DNA of 64,000 nt from Thermomonas alba (GCF_022419205.1 NZ_JAJOZU010000005.1:217681-281680), one strand, 5' to 3'; positions 20,943 through 32,870 are shown, counted from the first letter of the stretch. Program-made: numbers and translations. Notes: generated by a model not told the origin, from the letters alone.

Positions 20943-23441
20943 ATGCTCCGCCTTCCCCGCCTGCTGCGCTGGCTGCTGCTGGCCGTCCTCGCCATTGGCC
21001 TGCTGGGCGCCGGAGTGCTCGGCGTGATGGCGTACGCCGTCAATGCGCGCCTGCCCGACGTGCAAACCCTGCGCAATGTCGAGCTCCAGGAGCCGCTCTA
21101 TGTGTATGCCCGAAACGGTGGGCTGATCGGCCTGTTCGGGGAGATGCGGCGTTATCCGGTGCGGATCGAGCAGGTGCCGCTGCGGGTGCGCCAGGCGTTT
21201 CTGGCTGCCGAGGACGCCAACTTCTACGAACACCACGGCGTGGATTTCACGGGCGTGGCCCGCGCGGTCTGGCTGCTGATCAAGACCGGCGGACAAGAGC
21301 GCGTCCCAGGCGGCTCCACCATCACCCAGCAGGTGGCCAAACAGTTCTTCCTGAGCTCGGAATACAGCTTCCGGCGCAAGTTCGCGGAGATGCTGCTGGC
21401 GATGAAGATGGAGCGCGAGCTGAGCAAGGACGAGATTTTCCAGCTCTATCTCAACAAGAGCTTCTTCGGCAACCGCGCTTACGGCATCGCTGCTGCCGCC
21501 GAGTATTACTACGGCAAGACGCTCGACCAGCTCACTCTCGACGAGGCCGCGACCCTGGCCGGCATCCCCAAGTTTCCGTCCAGCGGCAACCCGATCAGCA
21601 ACCCCGAGCGCGCGCGGTTGCGCCGCGACAACTACATCCTGCCGCGCATGGCCGAGCTCGGCTTCGTCAGCCGCGCCGAGGCGGAGGCGGCGCGCCAGGT
21701 CCCGATGCACGCCGCGCCGCACGAGCCCAAGGTCGAGGTGTATGCCCCTTACGTGGCCGAGATGGTGCGCCAGCAGATGGTGGACCGCTTCGGCGGCGAC
21801 GTGCTGAACAAGGGCTACCGCGTGATCACCACGATCGATCCGGTGCTGCAGGCCGCCGCCGACCGCGCGGTGGTGGACGGCCTGCGCGTGTACGACCGCC
21901 GCCACGGCTGGCGCAAGCCGGAGCAGAGCGTGCAGATCCCGGCCGGCGCCGACCCGCGCGCGATCGGCCAACTGCTGCGCGCCATCCCCGCCCAGGGCGG
22001 CCTGCTGCCGGCGGTGGTGGTGGACAACGGCGGCGGGGCGCTGCGCGTGGTGCTGACCGATGGCCGCGAGCTGGCGTTGACCGGCAGCGCGCTGGCCTGG
22101 ACCGGCAAGCCGGCGGCGGCCCTGGCCCAGCGCGGCGACGTGGTACGGGTGCGCCGGCTGCCCGCGGACAAACCTGACGTATCGCCGCAGTGGGAGCTCG
22201 ACCAGATCCCGCGAGCGCAGGCCGCGCTGGTGTCGCTGGATGCCGATACCGGGGCGCTGCGCGCGCTGGTGGGCGGCTACAGCTTCGCCGGCAACAAGTT
22301 CAACCGCGCCACCCAGGCCCGCCGCCAGCCCGGCTCCAGCTTCAAGCCGTTCCTGTACGCAGCGGCGTTCGAGCGCGGCTTCAACCCAGCCTCGGTCGTG
22401 CTCGACGCGCCGGTGGTGTTCAAGGATCGCAAGGGCCACGAGTGGCGGCCGCAAAACGATACCGGCGACTTTGCCGGTCCGATGCGCCTGCGCGAGGCCC
22501 TGGTGCAGTCGCGCAATCTCGTCTCGGTGCGCCTGCTGGATGCCATCGGAGTGGACTACGCGCGGCGCTACATCAGCCACTTCGGCTTCGACGAGGCCAG
22601 CCTGCCCCCCAACCTGTCGATGGCGCTGGGCACCGCCTCGCTGACCCCGCTATCGATCGCACGCGGCTATACCACCTTCATCAATGGCGGCTATCTGGTG
22701 ACACCGTGGCTGATCGACAGCGTGCGCGACCGCGCCGGCAAGATCATCTTCCAGGAGCAGCCGGCCATCGCCTGCCCCAGCTGCCTTTCGCCCGCTGCGC
22801 CCGGGCAGCCGGCCGGCAGCGACGGCAAGGTGGACGGCTTCGATCTCGGCCCGGTCGCCGCCGCGCCGGCGGCCACCCGTCCTCCTGCGCAGGCCGCCAG
22901 CCCCGCGCCGGCATCCACGATGCCGAAACAGCCCGCGCAGCCGCTGGCACCGCGCGCGATCGATCCACGCGTGGCCTGGCAGCTGGCGTCGATGATGCGC
23001 GACGTGGTTCGCCGCGGCACCGCCACCGCCGCGCGGGCGCTGGGACGCGACGATGTGGGCGGCAAGACCGGCTCCACCAACGATCACCGCGACGCGTGGT
23101 TCTCCGGTTTCGGTGGCCCGTATGTCACCACTGTCTGGGTCGGCCGCGACGACTTCCAGTCTCTGGGCTACCGCGAATACGGCGGCAAGGCCGCCCTGCC
23201 GATCTGGATCAGCTACATGCAGGTGGCCCTGAAGGACCAGCCGCCGCGGCTGCCGGATCCGCCCGCCGGAATGGTGCAGGTCGTGGTCGGCGCTGACGGC
23301 CGGCTGCTGCCTCCTGGCAGTAGCGGCCCGGTGGAGTGGATCAAGATCGAGGACCTGCAGCGCCTGCAAGAGGAGGCATTGACTCCGCCCGAGCCGCAGG
23401 ATCAGGCGAACGACACCGAGCAGACGTTCGACATCTTCTGA
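20943..23441 (+). CDS. mrcA: Bifunctional penicillin-binding protein 1A (glycosyltransferase/transpeptidase)
   Basis: 832-residue class A PBP that polymerises and cross-links peptidoglycan in the periplasm. It has an N-terminal anchor at about 6-33. The GT51 domain shows the catalytic-Glu motif [17 protein letters not shown] and [16 protein letters not shown]. The transpeptidase domain has SSFK (in [12 protein letters not shown]) and KTGS (in [15 protein letters not shown]). An OB-like insert and a Pro/Ala-rich loop (about 640-680) precede KTG, as in gammaproteobacterial PBP1A. The start at 20943 ([10 protein letters not shown]) places the anchor correctly. Divergence from pilM is the usual arrangement in pseudomonads and xanthomonads. 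Confidence 0.95.
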   Translation: MLRLPRLLRWLLLAVLAIGLLGAGVLGVMAYAVNARLPDVQTLRNVELQEPLYVYARNGGLIGLFGEMRRYPVRIEQVPLRVRQAFLAAEDANFYEHHGVDFTGVARAVWLLIKTGGQERVPGGSTITQQVAKQFFLSSEYSFRRKFAEMLLAMKMERELSKDEIFQLYLNKSFFGNRAYGIAAAAEYYYGKTLDQLTLDEAATLAGIPKFPSSGNPISNPERARLRRDNYILPRMAELGFVSRAEAEAARQVPMHAAPHEPKVEVYAPYVAEMVRQQMVDRFGGDVLNKGYRVITTIDPVLQAAADRAVVDGLRVYDRRHGWRKPEQSVQIPAGADPRAIGQLLRAIPAQGGLLPAVVVDNGGGALRVVLTDGRELALTGSALAWTGKPAAALAQRGDVVRVRRLPADKPDVSPQWELDQIPRAQAALVSLDADTGALRALVGGYSFAGNKFNRATQARRQPGSSFKPFLYAAAFERGFNPASVVLDAPVVFKDRKGHEWRPQNDTGDFAGPMRLREALVQSRNLVSVRLLDAIGVDYARRYISHFGFDEASLPPNLSMALGTASLTPLSIARGYTTFINGGYLVTPWLIDSVRDRAGKIIFQEQPAIACPSCLSPAAPGQPAGSDGKVDGFDLGPVAAAPAATRPPAQAASPAPASTMPKQPAQPLAPRAIDPRVAWQLASMMRDVVRRGTATAARALGRDDVGGKTGSTNDHRDAWFSGFGGPYVTTVWVGRDDFQSLGYREYGGKAALPIWISYMQVALKDQPPRLPDPPAGMVQVVVGADGRLLPPGSSGPVEWIKIEDLQRLQEEALTPPEPQDQANDTEQTFDIF

Positions 23442-23524
23442 CCGCGCGCCCGTCATCCGCCGCGGATGACGCCCAGGCCCCGGCTCGGGTACAGTCGGGG
23501 CAGGCCACCGCGGAGGATCCGACG

Positions 23525-24205
23525 ATGCCTGGACCGCGTCCACATGCGCCCGCGCATGCCCACACCCATGCCGTCACCCGGGTACGCGAGCGTCGCCAAC
23601 GGCTGGCTACCGAAGCCGCCCGGCTGATGGTCGAAAGCGGCCTGCGCGACTACCACCTGGCCAAACGCAAGGCCGCGCAGCGGCTGGGGATCTTCGACGA
23701 CGCCTCGCTGCCGGGCAATCGCGAGATCGAGCAAGCCCTGCGCGAATACCAGCGCTTGTTCCAGCGCACCCAGCAGCCAGAGGCGCTGCGCCTGCGGCGC
23801 CAGGCCGCGCTGCCGGCGCTGGAGTTTTTCGCCGCATTCCAGCCGCGGCTGGTCGGCCCGGTCTGGGACGGCACTGCCGATGCGCATTCCGTGATCGCCT
23901 TGCACCTGCACAGCGACGACCCCGAAGCGGTGCCGCGTTATCTGGCAGAGCACGGCATCCCCGCGCGGCCCCGCCACCACCGCCTGCGCCTGGATCCCGA
24001 GCGCGAGCTGGACGCGCCAGCCTGGCTGTTCAGCGCCGACGGCCTGGAGTTCGACGTCACCGTGCTGCCATCGGTCTGCCTGCGTCAGGCGCCGCTGTCC
24101 GGCGTGGATGGCCGACCAATGCGGCGCGGTAGCGCACGCCGGCTGCGCGAGCTACTGGCCGCGGAGGAAATCGCCGGCTACGAGGCCGACGCGCTGCCGC
24201 GCTGA
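23525..24205 (+). CDS. Conserved hypothetical protein (nucleotide-related domain not assignable)
   Basis: 226 residues, soluble, with no signal peptide or membrane helix. The N-terminus is His/Ala/Pro-rich (HAPAHAHTHAVTRV), perhaps metal-binding. Next comes a helical segment, ATEAARLMVESGLRDYHLAK, with a conserved-looking Arg/Lys pattern, then a C-terminal alpha/beta part ending with VDGRPMRRGSARRLRELL. I recognise it as a lineage-conserved protein of unknown function. The ribosome site GGAGG lies 8 nt before ATG 23525. It follows the PBP gene by 83 nt and converges on gltA. Confidence 0.75.
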   Translation: MPGPRPHAPAHAHTHAVTRVRERRQRLATEAARLMVESGLRDYHLAKRKAAQRLGIFDDASLPGNREIEQALREYQRLFQRTQQPEALRLRRQAALPALEFFAAFQPRLVGPVWDGTADAHSVIALHLHSDDPEAVPRYLAEHGIPARPRHHRLRLDPERELDAPAWLFSADGLEFDVTVLPSVCLRQAPLSGVDGRPMRRGSARRLRELLAAEEIAGYEADALPR

Positions 24206-24242
24206 ACCTGGGAGGGCGGGCCTTCCGGTCTCCACCCGGAAA

Positions 24243-24273
24243 CGCAACGCCCCGCGCGGAGCGGGGCGTTGCG
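24243..24273. terminator. Hairpin terminator between convergent gltA and the 23525 gene
   Basis: Perfect 13-bp arms, CGCAACGCCCCGC (24243-24255) and GCGGGGCGTTGCG (24261-24273), with a 5-nt loop. On the minus strand it is followed by TTTCC, so it fits gltA best. It sits between convergent genes and may serve both. Confidence 0.75.
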
Positions 24274-24309
24274 GGCACCTGCCGGGACTTCTTCTCTGCG
24301 CGCTGGGCT

Positions 24310-25599
24310 TCAGCGCTTGTCGACCGGGACGTAATCGCGCTTGGCGTAGCCGGTATAGAGCTGGCGCGGACGCCCGATGCGGGAGCCGGGGGTCTCGTGC
24401 TGCTCGATCCAGTGCGCGATCCAGCCGGCGGTCCGCGCGATCGCGAACATCACCGTGAACATCTCGGTCGGGATGCGCAGCGCCTTGTAGATGATGCCGG
24501 AGTAGAAATCCACGTTCGGATACAGCTTGCGCTCGATGAAGTATTCGTCCTTGAGCGCCGCCTCTTCCAGCTTCATCGCCACTTCCAGCAGCGGATCGTT
24601 GACGCCCAGCTCGGCCAGCACCTTGTGGCACATCTCGCGAATGATCTTCGCGCGCGGGTCGAAGTTCTTGTACACGCGATGACCGAAGCCCATCAGACGG
24701 AAGCTGTCGCTCTTGTCCTTGGCGCGCCGCACTGCGGATTCCACGTTGTCGGGCGTGCCGATCTCCTCCAGCATCTTCAGCACCGCCTCGTTGGCGCCGC
24801 CGTGCGCCGGGCCCCACAGGGCAGTGATGCCGGCCGCGACCGAGGCATACGGATTGGCGCCGGTCGATCCGACCAGACGCACCGTGGACGTCGAGGCGTT
24901 CTGCTCGTGATCGGCATGCAGAATGAACAGCAGATCCAGCGCCTTGGCCGCTACCGGGCTGAGCTGCAGCGGCTCACTGGGCACCTCGAACATCATGTGC
25001 AGGAAGCGGGTGACATATTCGAGGTTGTTGCGCGGATAGCGGAACGGCCAGCCGATCGAATAGCGATAGCAGGCGGCGGCGATGGTCGGCATCTTGGCGA
25101 TCAGGCGGATCGCAGCCATCTTGCGGTCGGCCGGGTCCTCGACGTCCAGCTTGTCGTGATAGAACGCCGACAGCGAGGCCACCGCCGCTGCCAGCATCGC
25201 CATCGGATGCGCATCGTGATGGAAGCCCTGGAAGAAGTTCTTCAGGGACTCGTGCATCATCGTGTGGTGGGTGATCTGATGCTCGAACTCGGCGAACTGC
25301 TGCTTGCTGGGCAACTCGCCATTGAGCAGCAGGTAGGCCACCTCCAGGAAGCTGGACTGCTCGGCCAGCTGCTCGATCGGATAGCCACGGTACAGCAGCA
25401 CGCCCGCATCGCCGTCGATGTAGGTGATCGCGCTCTTGGTGCTGGCGGTGGCGCCGAAGCCCGGATCAAAGGTGAAGCAGCCGGACTCCTTCGGCAGCGC
25501 GGCGATGTCGATGCAGGGCTGGCCCAGGGTGGGCTGCAGCACGGGCAGGTCGAAGGATTTCCCGCCCGCGGTCAGGGTGATCTTGTCGAGTTCGGACAT
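24310..25599 (-). CDS. gltA: Citrate synthase
   Basis: Type II hexameric citrate synthase, 429 residues, which condenses acetyl-CoA and oxaloacetate at the entry of the TCA cycle. Active-site segments are [29 protein letters not shown] and [14 protein letters not shown], which hold the catalytic His pair, with the Asp in PNVDFYSG. The N-terminal beta domain typical of the Gram-negative allosteric form is present. The start MSELDKI at 25599 has AAGGAGAG 7 nt upstream. Monocistronic, between two hairpin terminators. Confidence 0.97.
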   Translation of the reverse strand: MSELDKITLTAGGKSFDLPVLQPTLGQPCIDIAALPKESGCFTFDPGFGATASTKSAITYIDGDAGVLLYRGYPIEQLAEQSSFLEVAYLLLNGELPSKQQFAEFEHQITHHTMMHESLKNFFQGFHHDAHPMAMLAAAVASLSAFYHDKLDVEDPADRKMAAIRLIAKMPTIAAACYRYSIGWPFRYPRNNLEYVTRFLHMMFEVPSEPLQLSPVAAKALDLLFILHADHEQNASTSTVRLVGSTGANPYASVAAGITALWGPAHGGANEAVLKMLEEIGTPDNVESAVRRAKDKSDSFRLMGFGHRVYKNFDPRAKIIREMCHKVLAELGVNDPLLEVAMKLEEAALKDEYFIERKLYPNVDFYSGIIYKALRIPTEMFTVMFAIARTAGWIAHWIEQHETPGSRIGRPRQLYTGYAKRDYVPVDKR

Positions 25600-25764
25600 G
25601 GCGCAACTCTCCTTGTGGGGTAGTGGGCGCGGGCGCGAGCGCGCCATGCGCCGGCGCATGGGAAGCATTCATTATCGCATACGGCATACGCAACCCGACG
25701 GCGAACCTCGTCGCGGATCACAACGCCCGCATCCGGCTTCTCCCGCTTCTCCCGGAAAACGCAA

Positions 25765-25786
25765 AGGCCACCCGCCGGGGTGGCCT
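25765..25786 (-). terminator. Intrinsic terminator downstream of rpmE2
   Basis: Perfect 9-bp stem AGGCCACCC, loop GCCG, GGGTGGCCT (25765-25786). On the minus strand it is followed by TTGCGTTTT. It lies about 50 nt past the rpmE2 stop and isolates it from gltA. Confidence 0.85.
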
Positions 25787-25838
25787 CTGTGATGCTGCGT
25801 GGGCGCACGCGCGCCGCGCGCGATGCGTCGCGGCGGGC

Positions 25839-26084
25839 TTACTTCTGGTAACGCTTGCGGAACCGGTCCACGCGGCCGCTGGTGTCCACGATCTTGTTGC
25901 CTTGACCGGTGTAGAACGGATGCGAAGAGGACGAGACTTCCACCTTGATCAGCGGGTACTCCTTGCCGTCCTCCCACTTGATCGTCTCCTTGCTGGAGAG
26001 GGTGGAACGGGTGAGGATCTTGAAGTCCGAGGTCACGTCCTGGAAGACGACTTCGCGGTATTCGGGATGGATGCCGGCTTTCAT
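25839..26084 (-). CDS. rpmE2: Ribosomal protein L31, type B (zinc-independent)
   Basis: 81-residue component of the 50S subunit. The core runs [16 protein letters not shown], with [14 protein letters not shown] in the middle. There is no cysteine at all, so the zinc-binding CxxC of ordinary L31 is absent. This is the type B paralogue, which in many bacteria replaces the zinc form when zinc is scarce and is then repressed by Zur. The start at 26084 was chosen by alignment of MKAGIHPEY to the family start. The ribosome site is weak. Whether a zinc-type rpmE also exists cannot be seen here. Confidence 0.93.
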   Translation of the reverse strand: MKAGIHPEYREVVFQDVTSDFKILTRSTLSSKETIKWEDGKEYPLIKVEVSSSSHPFYTGQGNKIVDTSGRVDRFRKRYQK

Positions 26085-26120
26085 GGGCAGACTCTGGCAA
26101 ATGGCGGCAGGAAAGAGCCG

Positions 26121-26140
26121 CATATCATAACGATGATCAT
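26121..26140. promoter_or_regulatory. AT-rich imperfect dyad upstream of rpmE2 (possible Zur-type operator)
   Basis: In otherwise GC-rich DNA, the 20 bp at 26121-26140, 37-56 nt upstream of the rpmE2 start, read CATATCATAACGATGATCAT. They contain ATCAT-AACG-ATGAT arms and an ATGATCAT palindrome. The position suits an operator for a type B L31 gene, but the match to known Zur boxes is poor, so this is only a candidate. Confidence 0.25.
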
Positions 26141-26173
26141 GGCCGCTGCGCAAGCCGCGTTTCGGCGCTGCGC

Positions 26174-27109
26174 TTATGCCGCCAGGGCGGCGGCGATCAT
26201 GGCCTCGAAACGCGCCTGGTCATAGCGCAGCAGGATGTCCACGTTGTCGGCCCGTCCGGTCTGGCGGTTCCAGTCCACCACGGTGGCGCCGCGGGTATGC
26301 AGGCCAGCCGTTTCCACCACCAGCGGCCGTGAGACCGACTCCAGCACACCCTCTGGCTGCAGCGCCAACGCCATCGCCAGCGCGTCGGCGGCATGCCAGC
26401 GCTCGCCGCGGCCGGCGCGCGACCAGGCCCGCGCATGCGCGGAGATGTCGGCATAGAAGCGCGCGCGCGGGGAATCGGCCGCCAGCCAGCGCTCCACGTC
26501 GGTGTGCAGAAAGCCGTGCGCCAGCACCGCCTCCCAGTCGGCCAGCTCGATCCTGGGGAACTGGCTGAAGACCACGTGCGCTGCCTCCGGGTCGAACGCG
26601 ATGTTGAACTCGGCGGCCGGAGTGATGTTGCCATGTGCAGTGACCGCCGCGCCCATCACCACGCAGCGCGCGATGCGCTGCGGCAGGCTGGGGTCGAGCT
26701 TGAGCGCCAGCGCCAGATTGGTCAGCGGCCCCAGCGCCACCAGCACCAGGCGCCCGGCATGTGCGTGCGACAGGCGCAGGATCGCCAGCGCCGCGTGCTC
26801 GGCCTCGGCGCTGCGCGCGGCCGGCGCATAGCCGGTATCGCCGAAGCCGTCGCGGCCATGCACGTAGGCGGCGTCGCGCGCCGGGTGCACCAGCGGCGCG
26901 TCGGCGCCGGGGAACACGGGCACATCGACGCCCGCCACCTCGCACAGCTTGAGCGCGTTGGCCACGGTATGGCGCAGGCCGACGTTGCCGGCGGCGATGG
27001 TCAACCCGACCAGGCGATGGCGCGGATCGGCGAAGGCCATCAGCAGGGCCAGCGCGTCGTCCACGCCGGGATCGGTATCGATGAGCAGCGGAATGCGGGC
27101 GTCGTCCAT
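26174..27109 (-). CDS. Nucleoside hydrolase (inosine-uridine preferring family)
   Basis: 311-residue cytoplasmic enzyme that cleaves the N-glycosidic bond of nucleosides to free base and ribose, a salvage reaction. The Ca2+-binding motif [13 protein letters not shown] stands at residues 10-22. Other family points are [10 protein letters not shown], the [12 protein letters not shown] segment and [16 protein letters not shown]. The catalytic His expected late in the fold is in the [12 protein letters not shown] stretch. Base specificity cannot be read off. It stands between rpmE2 and sucD without a clear operon partner. Confidence 0.88.
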   Translation of the reverse strand: MDDARIPLLIDTDPGVDDALALLMAFADPRHRLVGLTIAAGNVGLRHTVANALKLCEVAGVDVPVFPGADAPLVHPARDAAYVHGRDGFGDTGYAPAARSAEAEHAALAILRLSHAHAGRLVLVALGPLTNLALALKLDPSLPQRIARCVVMGAAVTAHGNITPAAEFNIAFDPEAAHVVFSQFPRIELADWEAVLAHGFLHTDVERWLAADSPRARFYADISAHARAWSRAGRGERWHAADALAMALALQPEGVLESVSRPLVVETAGLHTRGATVVDWNRQTGRADNVDILLRYDQARFEAMIAAALAA

Positions 27110-27161
27110 CGCCGGATTATGCGGCAGGCGCGCGCCCGCGCGCAGACCCCATAAACGCCGA

Positions 27162-27187
27162 CGCCCTCCCCGCGTGCGGGAAGGGCG
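27162..27187 (-). terminator. Hairpin downstream of sucD
   Basis: Near-perfect 12-bp stem (one mismatch) between CGCCCTCCCCGC (27162-27173) and GCGGGAAGGGCG (27176-27187). It lies 23 nt past the sucD stop. On the minus strand it runs into a weak TCGGCGTTTAT, so termination is likely but not strong. Confidence 0.55.
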
Positions 27188-27210
27188 CCGGAGACGCGCG
27201 CTGCGATGGC

Positions 27211-28086
27211 TTAGCCGGCCAGGCGCCGCGCCATCGCTGCGCCGAGATCGCCCGGAGAACGCACGGTGGTGACGCCCGCCTTCTCCAGCGCCGCGAACTT
27301 GCCCTCGGCGGTGCCGGAGCCGCCCGAGGCGATCGCCCCGGCATGGCCCATGCGCTTGCCCTTGGGCGCGGACGCGCCGGCGATGAAGCCGACCACCGGC
27401 TTGGTGACGTACTGGGCGATGAACTCGGCCGCCTCTTCCTCGGCGCTGCCGCCGATCTCGCCGACCATGATGATGCCTTCGGTCTGCGGATCGTCCTGGA
27501 ACCAGCGCAGGGCGTCGATGAAGCTGGTGCCGTTGATCGGGTCGCCGCCGATGCCGATGCAGGTGCTCTGGCCCAGGCCGGCGTCGGTGGTCTGCTTGAC
27601 CGCCTCGTAGGTCAGGGTGCCCGAGCGCGACACGATGCCCACCTTGCCGGGCATGTGGATGTGGCCCGGCATGATGCCGATCTTGCACTCGCCCGGGGTG
27701 ATCACGCCGGGGCAGTTGGGGCCGATCAGCACGGTGTGCGGGTGGCTCTTGAGCACGTTCTTCACGCGCAGCATGTCCAGCACCGGGATGCCTTCGGTGA
27801 TGGCCACGATCACGCGGATGCCGGCGGCCACCGCCTCCAGGATGGCATCGGCCGCGAACGGCGGCGGCACGTAGATCACCGAGGCATCGGCGCCGGTGGC
27901 GTCCACCGCCTGCTGCACGGTATCGAACACCGGCAGCCCCAGGTGCTGCGTGCCGCCCTTGCCGGGGGTGACGCCGCCGACCACCTGGGTGCCGTAATCC
28001 AGCATCTGCTGGGCATGGAAGGTACCCTGCGCGCCGGTGAAACCCTGCACGATCACCTTCGTATTCTTGTTGACGAGAACGGACAT
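27211..28086 (-). CDS. sucD: Succinyl-CoA synthetase, alpha subunit
   Basis: Alpha subunit of the TCA-cycle ligase that couples succinyl-CoA cleavage to nucleotide triphosphate formation. It has 291 residues. The CoA-binding Rossmann start is [38 protein letters not shown] is conserved, and the phosphorylated active-site His is in KRMGHAGAI. The start [10 protein letters not shown] at 28086 has GAGGGA upstream. The gene follows sucC with a 22-nt gap and forms a two-gene operon with it. Confidence 0.97.
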   Translation of the reverse strand: MSVLVNKNTKVIVQGFTGAQGTFHAQQMLDYGTQVVGGVTPGKGGTQHLGLPVFDTVQQAVDATGADASVIYVPPPFAADAILEAVAAGIRVIVAITEGIPVLDMLRVKNVLKSHPHTVLIGPNCPGVITPGECKIGIMPGHIHMPGKVGIVSRSGTLTYEAVKQTTDAGLGQSTCIGIGGDPINGTSFIDALRWFQDDPQTEGIIMVGEIGGSAEEEAAEFIAQYVTKPVVGFIAGASAPKGKRMGHAGAIASGGSGTAEGKFAALEKAGVTTVRSPGDLGAAMARRLAG

Positions 28087-28108
28087 GGAATGATTCCCTC
28101 GCGCGTGG

Positions 28109-29278
28109 TCAGGTGGCGGACTTGACGGCGGCAACCGCCTTCTTCGCGCCATCGTTGATGTCATCGGCCGGGATGATGGCCAGGCCGGAGTTCGCCAGCA
28201 GGGACTTGCCGGCCTCCACGTTGGTGCCTTCCAGACGCACGATCACCGGCACCTTGACGTCCACTTCCTTGACCGCGGCGATGATGCCTTCGGCGATCAT
28301 GTCGCAGCGGACGATGCCGCCGAAGATGTTGACGAAGATCGCCTTCACCTTGTCCGAGGACAGGATCAGCTTGAACGCCTCGGTGACCCGCTCCTTGTTG
28401 GCGCCGCCGCCGACGTCGAGGAAGTTGGCCGGCTCACCGCCATTGAGCTTGATCACGTCCATGGTCGCCATGGCCAGACCGGCACCGTTGACCATGCAGC
28501 CGATGTTGCCGTCCATGGTGACGTAGTTGAGGTCGTGCTGGCTGGCCTTGACCTCGGTCTCGTCCTCCTGCCGGATGTCGCGCATCGCGGTCAGCTCGGG
28601 ATGGCGGAAACTGGCGTTGTCGTCGGAGTTGATCTTGCCGTCGAGCACCGCCAGGCTGCCGTCGGTGAGGATCGCCAGCGGGTTGAGCTCGATCAGCGCC
28701 AGATCCTTGTCGTTGAACAGCTTGAACAGGCCCAGCATGATCTTGGTCAGCTGGCCGACCTGCTTGGCGTTCAGGCCGAGCGCGAAGCCGAGGTTGCGGC
28801 ATTCATAGGGCTGCAGGCCCTGGACGTAGTTGACGTGCAGGGTCTTGATTGCCTCCGGCTTCTCGCGCGCGACCTGCTCGATGTCCATGCCGCCTTCGGA
28901 CGAGGCGATGAAGGTGATCGACTTGCTGCCGCGATCGACCAGCACCGACAGGTACAGCTCCTTGGCGATGTCGGTGGCCTGGGTCACCAGCACCGCATCC
29001 ACCGGCAGGGCGACGCCGGCGGTCTGATAGGTCGCCATGCGGGTGCCCAGCATCGCCTTGGCGTGCTCGCGCACCTCATCGAAGGACTTGGCCAGCTTCA
29101 CGCCGCCGGCCTTGCCGCGGCCGCCGGCATGGATCTGGGCCTTGACCACCCAAAAATCACCGCCGATCGCCCTGGCCGCATCGACCGCTTCTTCCGGCGT
29201 GCGCGCGACGCGCCCGACCGGGACCGCAATGCCGTAATCGGCAAACAACTGCTTCGCCTGATACTCGTGGAAGTTCAT
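28109..29278 (-). CDS. sucC: Succinyl-CoA synthetase, beta subunit
   Basis: Beta subunit, 389 residues, providing the ATP-grasp nucleotide site and succinate site. It begins [17 protein letters not shown]. The ATP-grasp segment is [17 protein letters not shown], metal ligands are in [10 protein letters not shown] and [12 protein letters not shown], and the C-terminal ligase domain includes [18 protein letters not shown]. Full family length. First gene of sucCD and divergent from pilS. Confidence 0.97.
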   Translation of the reverse strand: MNFHEYQAKQLFADYGIAVPVGRVARTPEEAVDAARAIGGDFWVVKAQIHAGGRGKAGGVKLAKSFDEVREHAKAMLGTRMATYQTAGVALPVDAVLVTQATDIAKELYLSVLVDRGSKSITFIASSEGGMDIEQVAREKPEAIKTLHVNYVQGLQPYECRNLGFALGLNAKQVGQLTKIMLGLFKLFNDKDLALIELNPLAILTDGSLAVLDGKINSDDNASFRHPELTAMRDIRQEDETEVKASQHDLNYVTMDGNIGCMVNGAGLAMATMDVIKLNGGEPANFLDVGGGANKERVTEAFKLILSSDKVKAIFVNIFGGIVRCDMIAEGIIAAVKEVDVKVPVIVRLEGTNVEAGKSLLANSGLAIIPADDINDGAKKAVAAVKSAT

Positions 29279-29413
29279 GGATCACCCGGGGAAAGGGATG
29301 GGAACGCCGGGCCGCCGGCATCTTCCCGGCCCGACCCGGGCAGACCGCCATTTTAGCGTGTTGCGCCGCATCATGCCGCAGCCTGGGATTGCTTGCCGCA
29401 TACTCGCCCCACG

Positions 29414-31021
29414 ATGACCGCCGACCGCACCCCGGACGCCACCCCGTCCGCCCTGCAAGCCGCCATGCGCCGGGAACTGCATTTCTTCGCCCTGTACCGG
29501 GTGTTCGAGGCGGCCCTGCTGTGCCTGGCGGTGTTCAGCCCGGTCGCCGGGCTGTTCGCCGAACCGCGCCACCCGCAGCTGGCGATGGCGGTGGCCAGCG
29601 GCTACCTGCTGCTGGCCTGCGGCCTGTTCGTGCTGCGCCGGCACGGCGCGATCGCACCCCAGGTAGCCGCGGGCGTGGCGATCGACATCGCAGTGACCGC
29701 GCTGGCGATGCACGCCCTGCCCGGGCTGGCTTCCGGCATCGCGATGATGCTGCTGTTCAACATCGGCGCGGCGGCCCTGCTGCTGCCGCTGCGCGGCGGG
29801 CTGACGGCGGCGGGCCTGGCGGGCCTGGCATTGGCGCTGGAATTCGTCTGGAGCGCGCTGGTCGACACCCCGCAACGACCGGCCGCGGAAGTGCCGATGT
29901 TCGTGGCCAGCTACCTGGCGATCGCCACCCTGACCAGCCTGCTCGGCCGCCAGCTGCGCGCCAGCCAGGCGCTTGCCGAGCAGCGCGGCAGCCAGGTCGC
30001 CAATCTCGCCGAGATCAACGAACTCATCATCCGGCGCATGCGCACCGGCGTGCTGCTGGTGGACGGCGAGGGCGAAATCCGGCTTGCCAACGAGGCCGCG
30101 ATGCTGCAACTGGGTGACGCCGGCGAGGGCCGGCGCCTGCTGGCCACCGCCGCACCCGCGCTGGAGGCCCGCCTGCGCCGCTGGCTGCGCGACGGCCAGA
30201 ACGAGGCCACCCCGCTGCGACTGATGCCCGACCTGCCGGAAGTGCTGCCGCGCTTCACCCGCCTGCTGGCCGAAAGCGACCAGGTGCTGGTATTTCTGGA
30301 TGATGCGGAACTGGCCTCGCGCCGCGCCGAGACCCTGACTCTGGCTACCCTCGGCCGGTTCTCGGCCAGCCTCGCGCACGAGATCCGCAATCCGCTGGCA
30401 GCGATCAGCTATGCCACCCAACTGCTGGAGGAATCACGCGAGATCCCGGAGGCCGACCGCCGCCTGCTGGAGATCATCTACCAGCAGACCCGGCGCATGA
30501 ACGGCATCATCGAAAACGTGCTCAGCCTGGCGCGGCGCGAGCGCGCCCAACCCGAGCCGGTGGAACTGGGCGAGTTCGCCCGCCAGTTCGTGGACGACTA
30601 CCGACAAAGCCACCCCCTGGAGGACGACCGCCTGGAAGCGCGCCTCCCGCCGCAGCCGGTGCACTGCCTGGTGGACCGCCGCCAGCTGCAGCAGGTGGTG
30701 ACGGTGCTGATCCATAACGCGCTGATCTACGGGCGCATGCCGAACCAGCCCGCACACGTGGTGCTGCACGTCCATCGCGACGACCGCGGCCATCCGATCC
30801 TGGACGTGCTCGATCACGGCCCCGGGATTCCGGAGGGCATCGCCAGCCAGCTGTTCCGGCCGTTCTTCACGACCTCCGCCCACGGCACCGGGCTGGGCCT
30901 GTACATCGCCCGCGAAATCTGCACCGCCAACCAGGCCGATCTGCGCCATGTCCCGCTGCCGGGCGGGGGCGCCTGCTTCCGCATCCGCCTGGCCGGGGTA
31001 CGCGCGATCACCACCGCCTGA
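29414..31021 (+). CDS. pilS: Sensor histidine kinase PilS
   Basis: 535-residue inner-membrane kinase of the PilSR system controlling pilin transcription. Six hydrophobic segments fill residues 25-190. A PAS-like linker (INELIIRRMRTGVLLVDGEG) follows. The H-box is LAHEIRNPLAAISYATQLLE, the N-box region is VLIHNALIYG, and the G boxes are DHGPGIPEG and GTGLGLYIAREI. Pseudomonas PilS senses pilin abundance in the membrane. The start at 29414 (MTADRTPDA) was taken over an upstream TTG. It is followed by pilR after 68 nt. Confidence 0.93.
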   Translation: MTADRTPDATPSALQAAMRRELHFFALYRVFEAALLCLAVFSPVAGLFAEPRHPQLAMAVASGYLLLACGLFVLRRHGAIAPQVAAGVAIDIAVTALAMHALPGLASGIAMMLLFNIGAAALLLPLRGGLTAAGLAGLALALEFVWSALVDTPQRPAAEVPMFVASYLAIATLTSLLGRQLRASQALAEQRGSQVANLAEINELIIRRMRTGVLLVDGEGEIRLANEAAMLQLGDAGEGRRLLATAAPALEARLRRWLRDGQNEATPLRLMPDLPEVLPRFTRLLAESDQVLVFLDDAELASRRAETLTLATLGRFSASLAHEIRNPLAAISYATQLLEESREIPEADRRLLEIIYQQTRRMNGIIENVLSLARRERAQPEPVELGEFARQFVDDYRQSHPLEDDRLEARLPPQPVHCLVDRRQLQQVVTVLIHNALIYGRMPNQPAHVVLHVHRDDRGHPILDVLDHGPGIPEGIASQLFRPFFTTSAHGTGLGLYIAREICTANQADLRHVPLPGGGACFRIRLAGVRAITTA

Positions 31022-31089
31022 GCATCCACCAGCTGCCGCTACGCGTCGCACTTGGACGCAGCGCGGCAAGCGGGTATCGTGATGGCGCC

Positions 31090-32514
<1,425 letters not shown>

Positions 32515-32577
32515 ATGCCAACGCCGGCCGCCGGCAAGACCCCCCTCGGCGCGCGGCGAGGCCCAATGCCGTCCCCT

Positions 32578-32593
32578 GCCCGCCGCGGCGGGC
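32578..32593. terminator. 16-bp perfect GC palindrome after pilR
   Basis: GCCCGCCGCGGCGGGC is a perfect palindrome 64 nt past the pilR stop. There is no U-tract and no room for a normal loop, so terminator activity is uncertain. The 356-nt gap 32515-32870 otherwise holds the PilR-type dyads and the sigma-54 promoter listed separately. I see no coding region in it. Confidence 0.3.
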
Positions 32594-32656
32594 CGCGCCC
32601 GTCATCGGCACGCTGCGTGACCGGGTCGAGGGTTCCGGCGGAAACTGCCGCAATAC

Positions 32657-32679
32657 GTCAGCAACTGACAAAAAATGTC
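32657..32679 (+). promoter_or_regulatory. Paired GACA/TGTC dyads, candidate PilR-binding enhancer
   Basis: Two overlapping inverted repeats: GTCAG-CAA-CTGAC (32657-32669) and GACA-AAAAA-TGTC (32667-32679). They lie 80-100 bp upstream of the sigma-54 promoter of the first pilin gene, the right distance for an enhancer. TGTC-type half-sites resemble the PilR recognition element described in Pseudomonas aeruginosa. Assignment is by position and motif only. Confidence 0.45.
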
Positions 32680-32757
32680 GTAAACTTCGCCGGCGCCAGC
32701 CCGACGCATCCGTGATGGATGCCGCAAATGCAGGCGCGCCGCGGGAATCTCCGCATT

Positions 32758-32772
32758 TGGCACGATTCCTGC
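32758..32772 (+). promoter_or_regulatory. Sigma-54 promoter of pilin gene 1
   Basis: TGGCACGATTCCTGC has the -24 GG (32759-32760) and -12 GC (32771-32772) separated by exactly 10 nt, a near-consensus RpoN site. It stands about 100 nt upstream of the pilin start, next to pilSR. Confidence 0.85.
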
Positions 32773-32870
32773 GTTATAACGGCTGCACGTGTCGCCACGC
32801 CCGTGTCGGGACCGGTACCGGCGGGCAACGCAGCACGTGAACCACCCAACCACACCCTAGGGGATACACC

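Noticed and set aside
27110-27688. Upstream extension of the nucleoside hydrolase
   Set aside because: It lies antisense-shifted within sucD and has no similarity. The DTDPGVDD motif fixes the real start at 27109.
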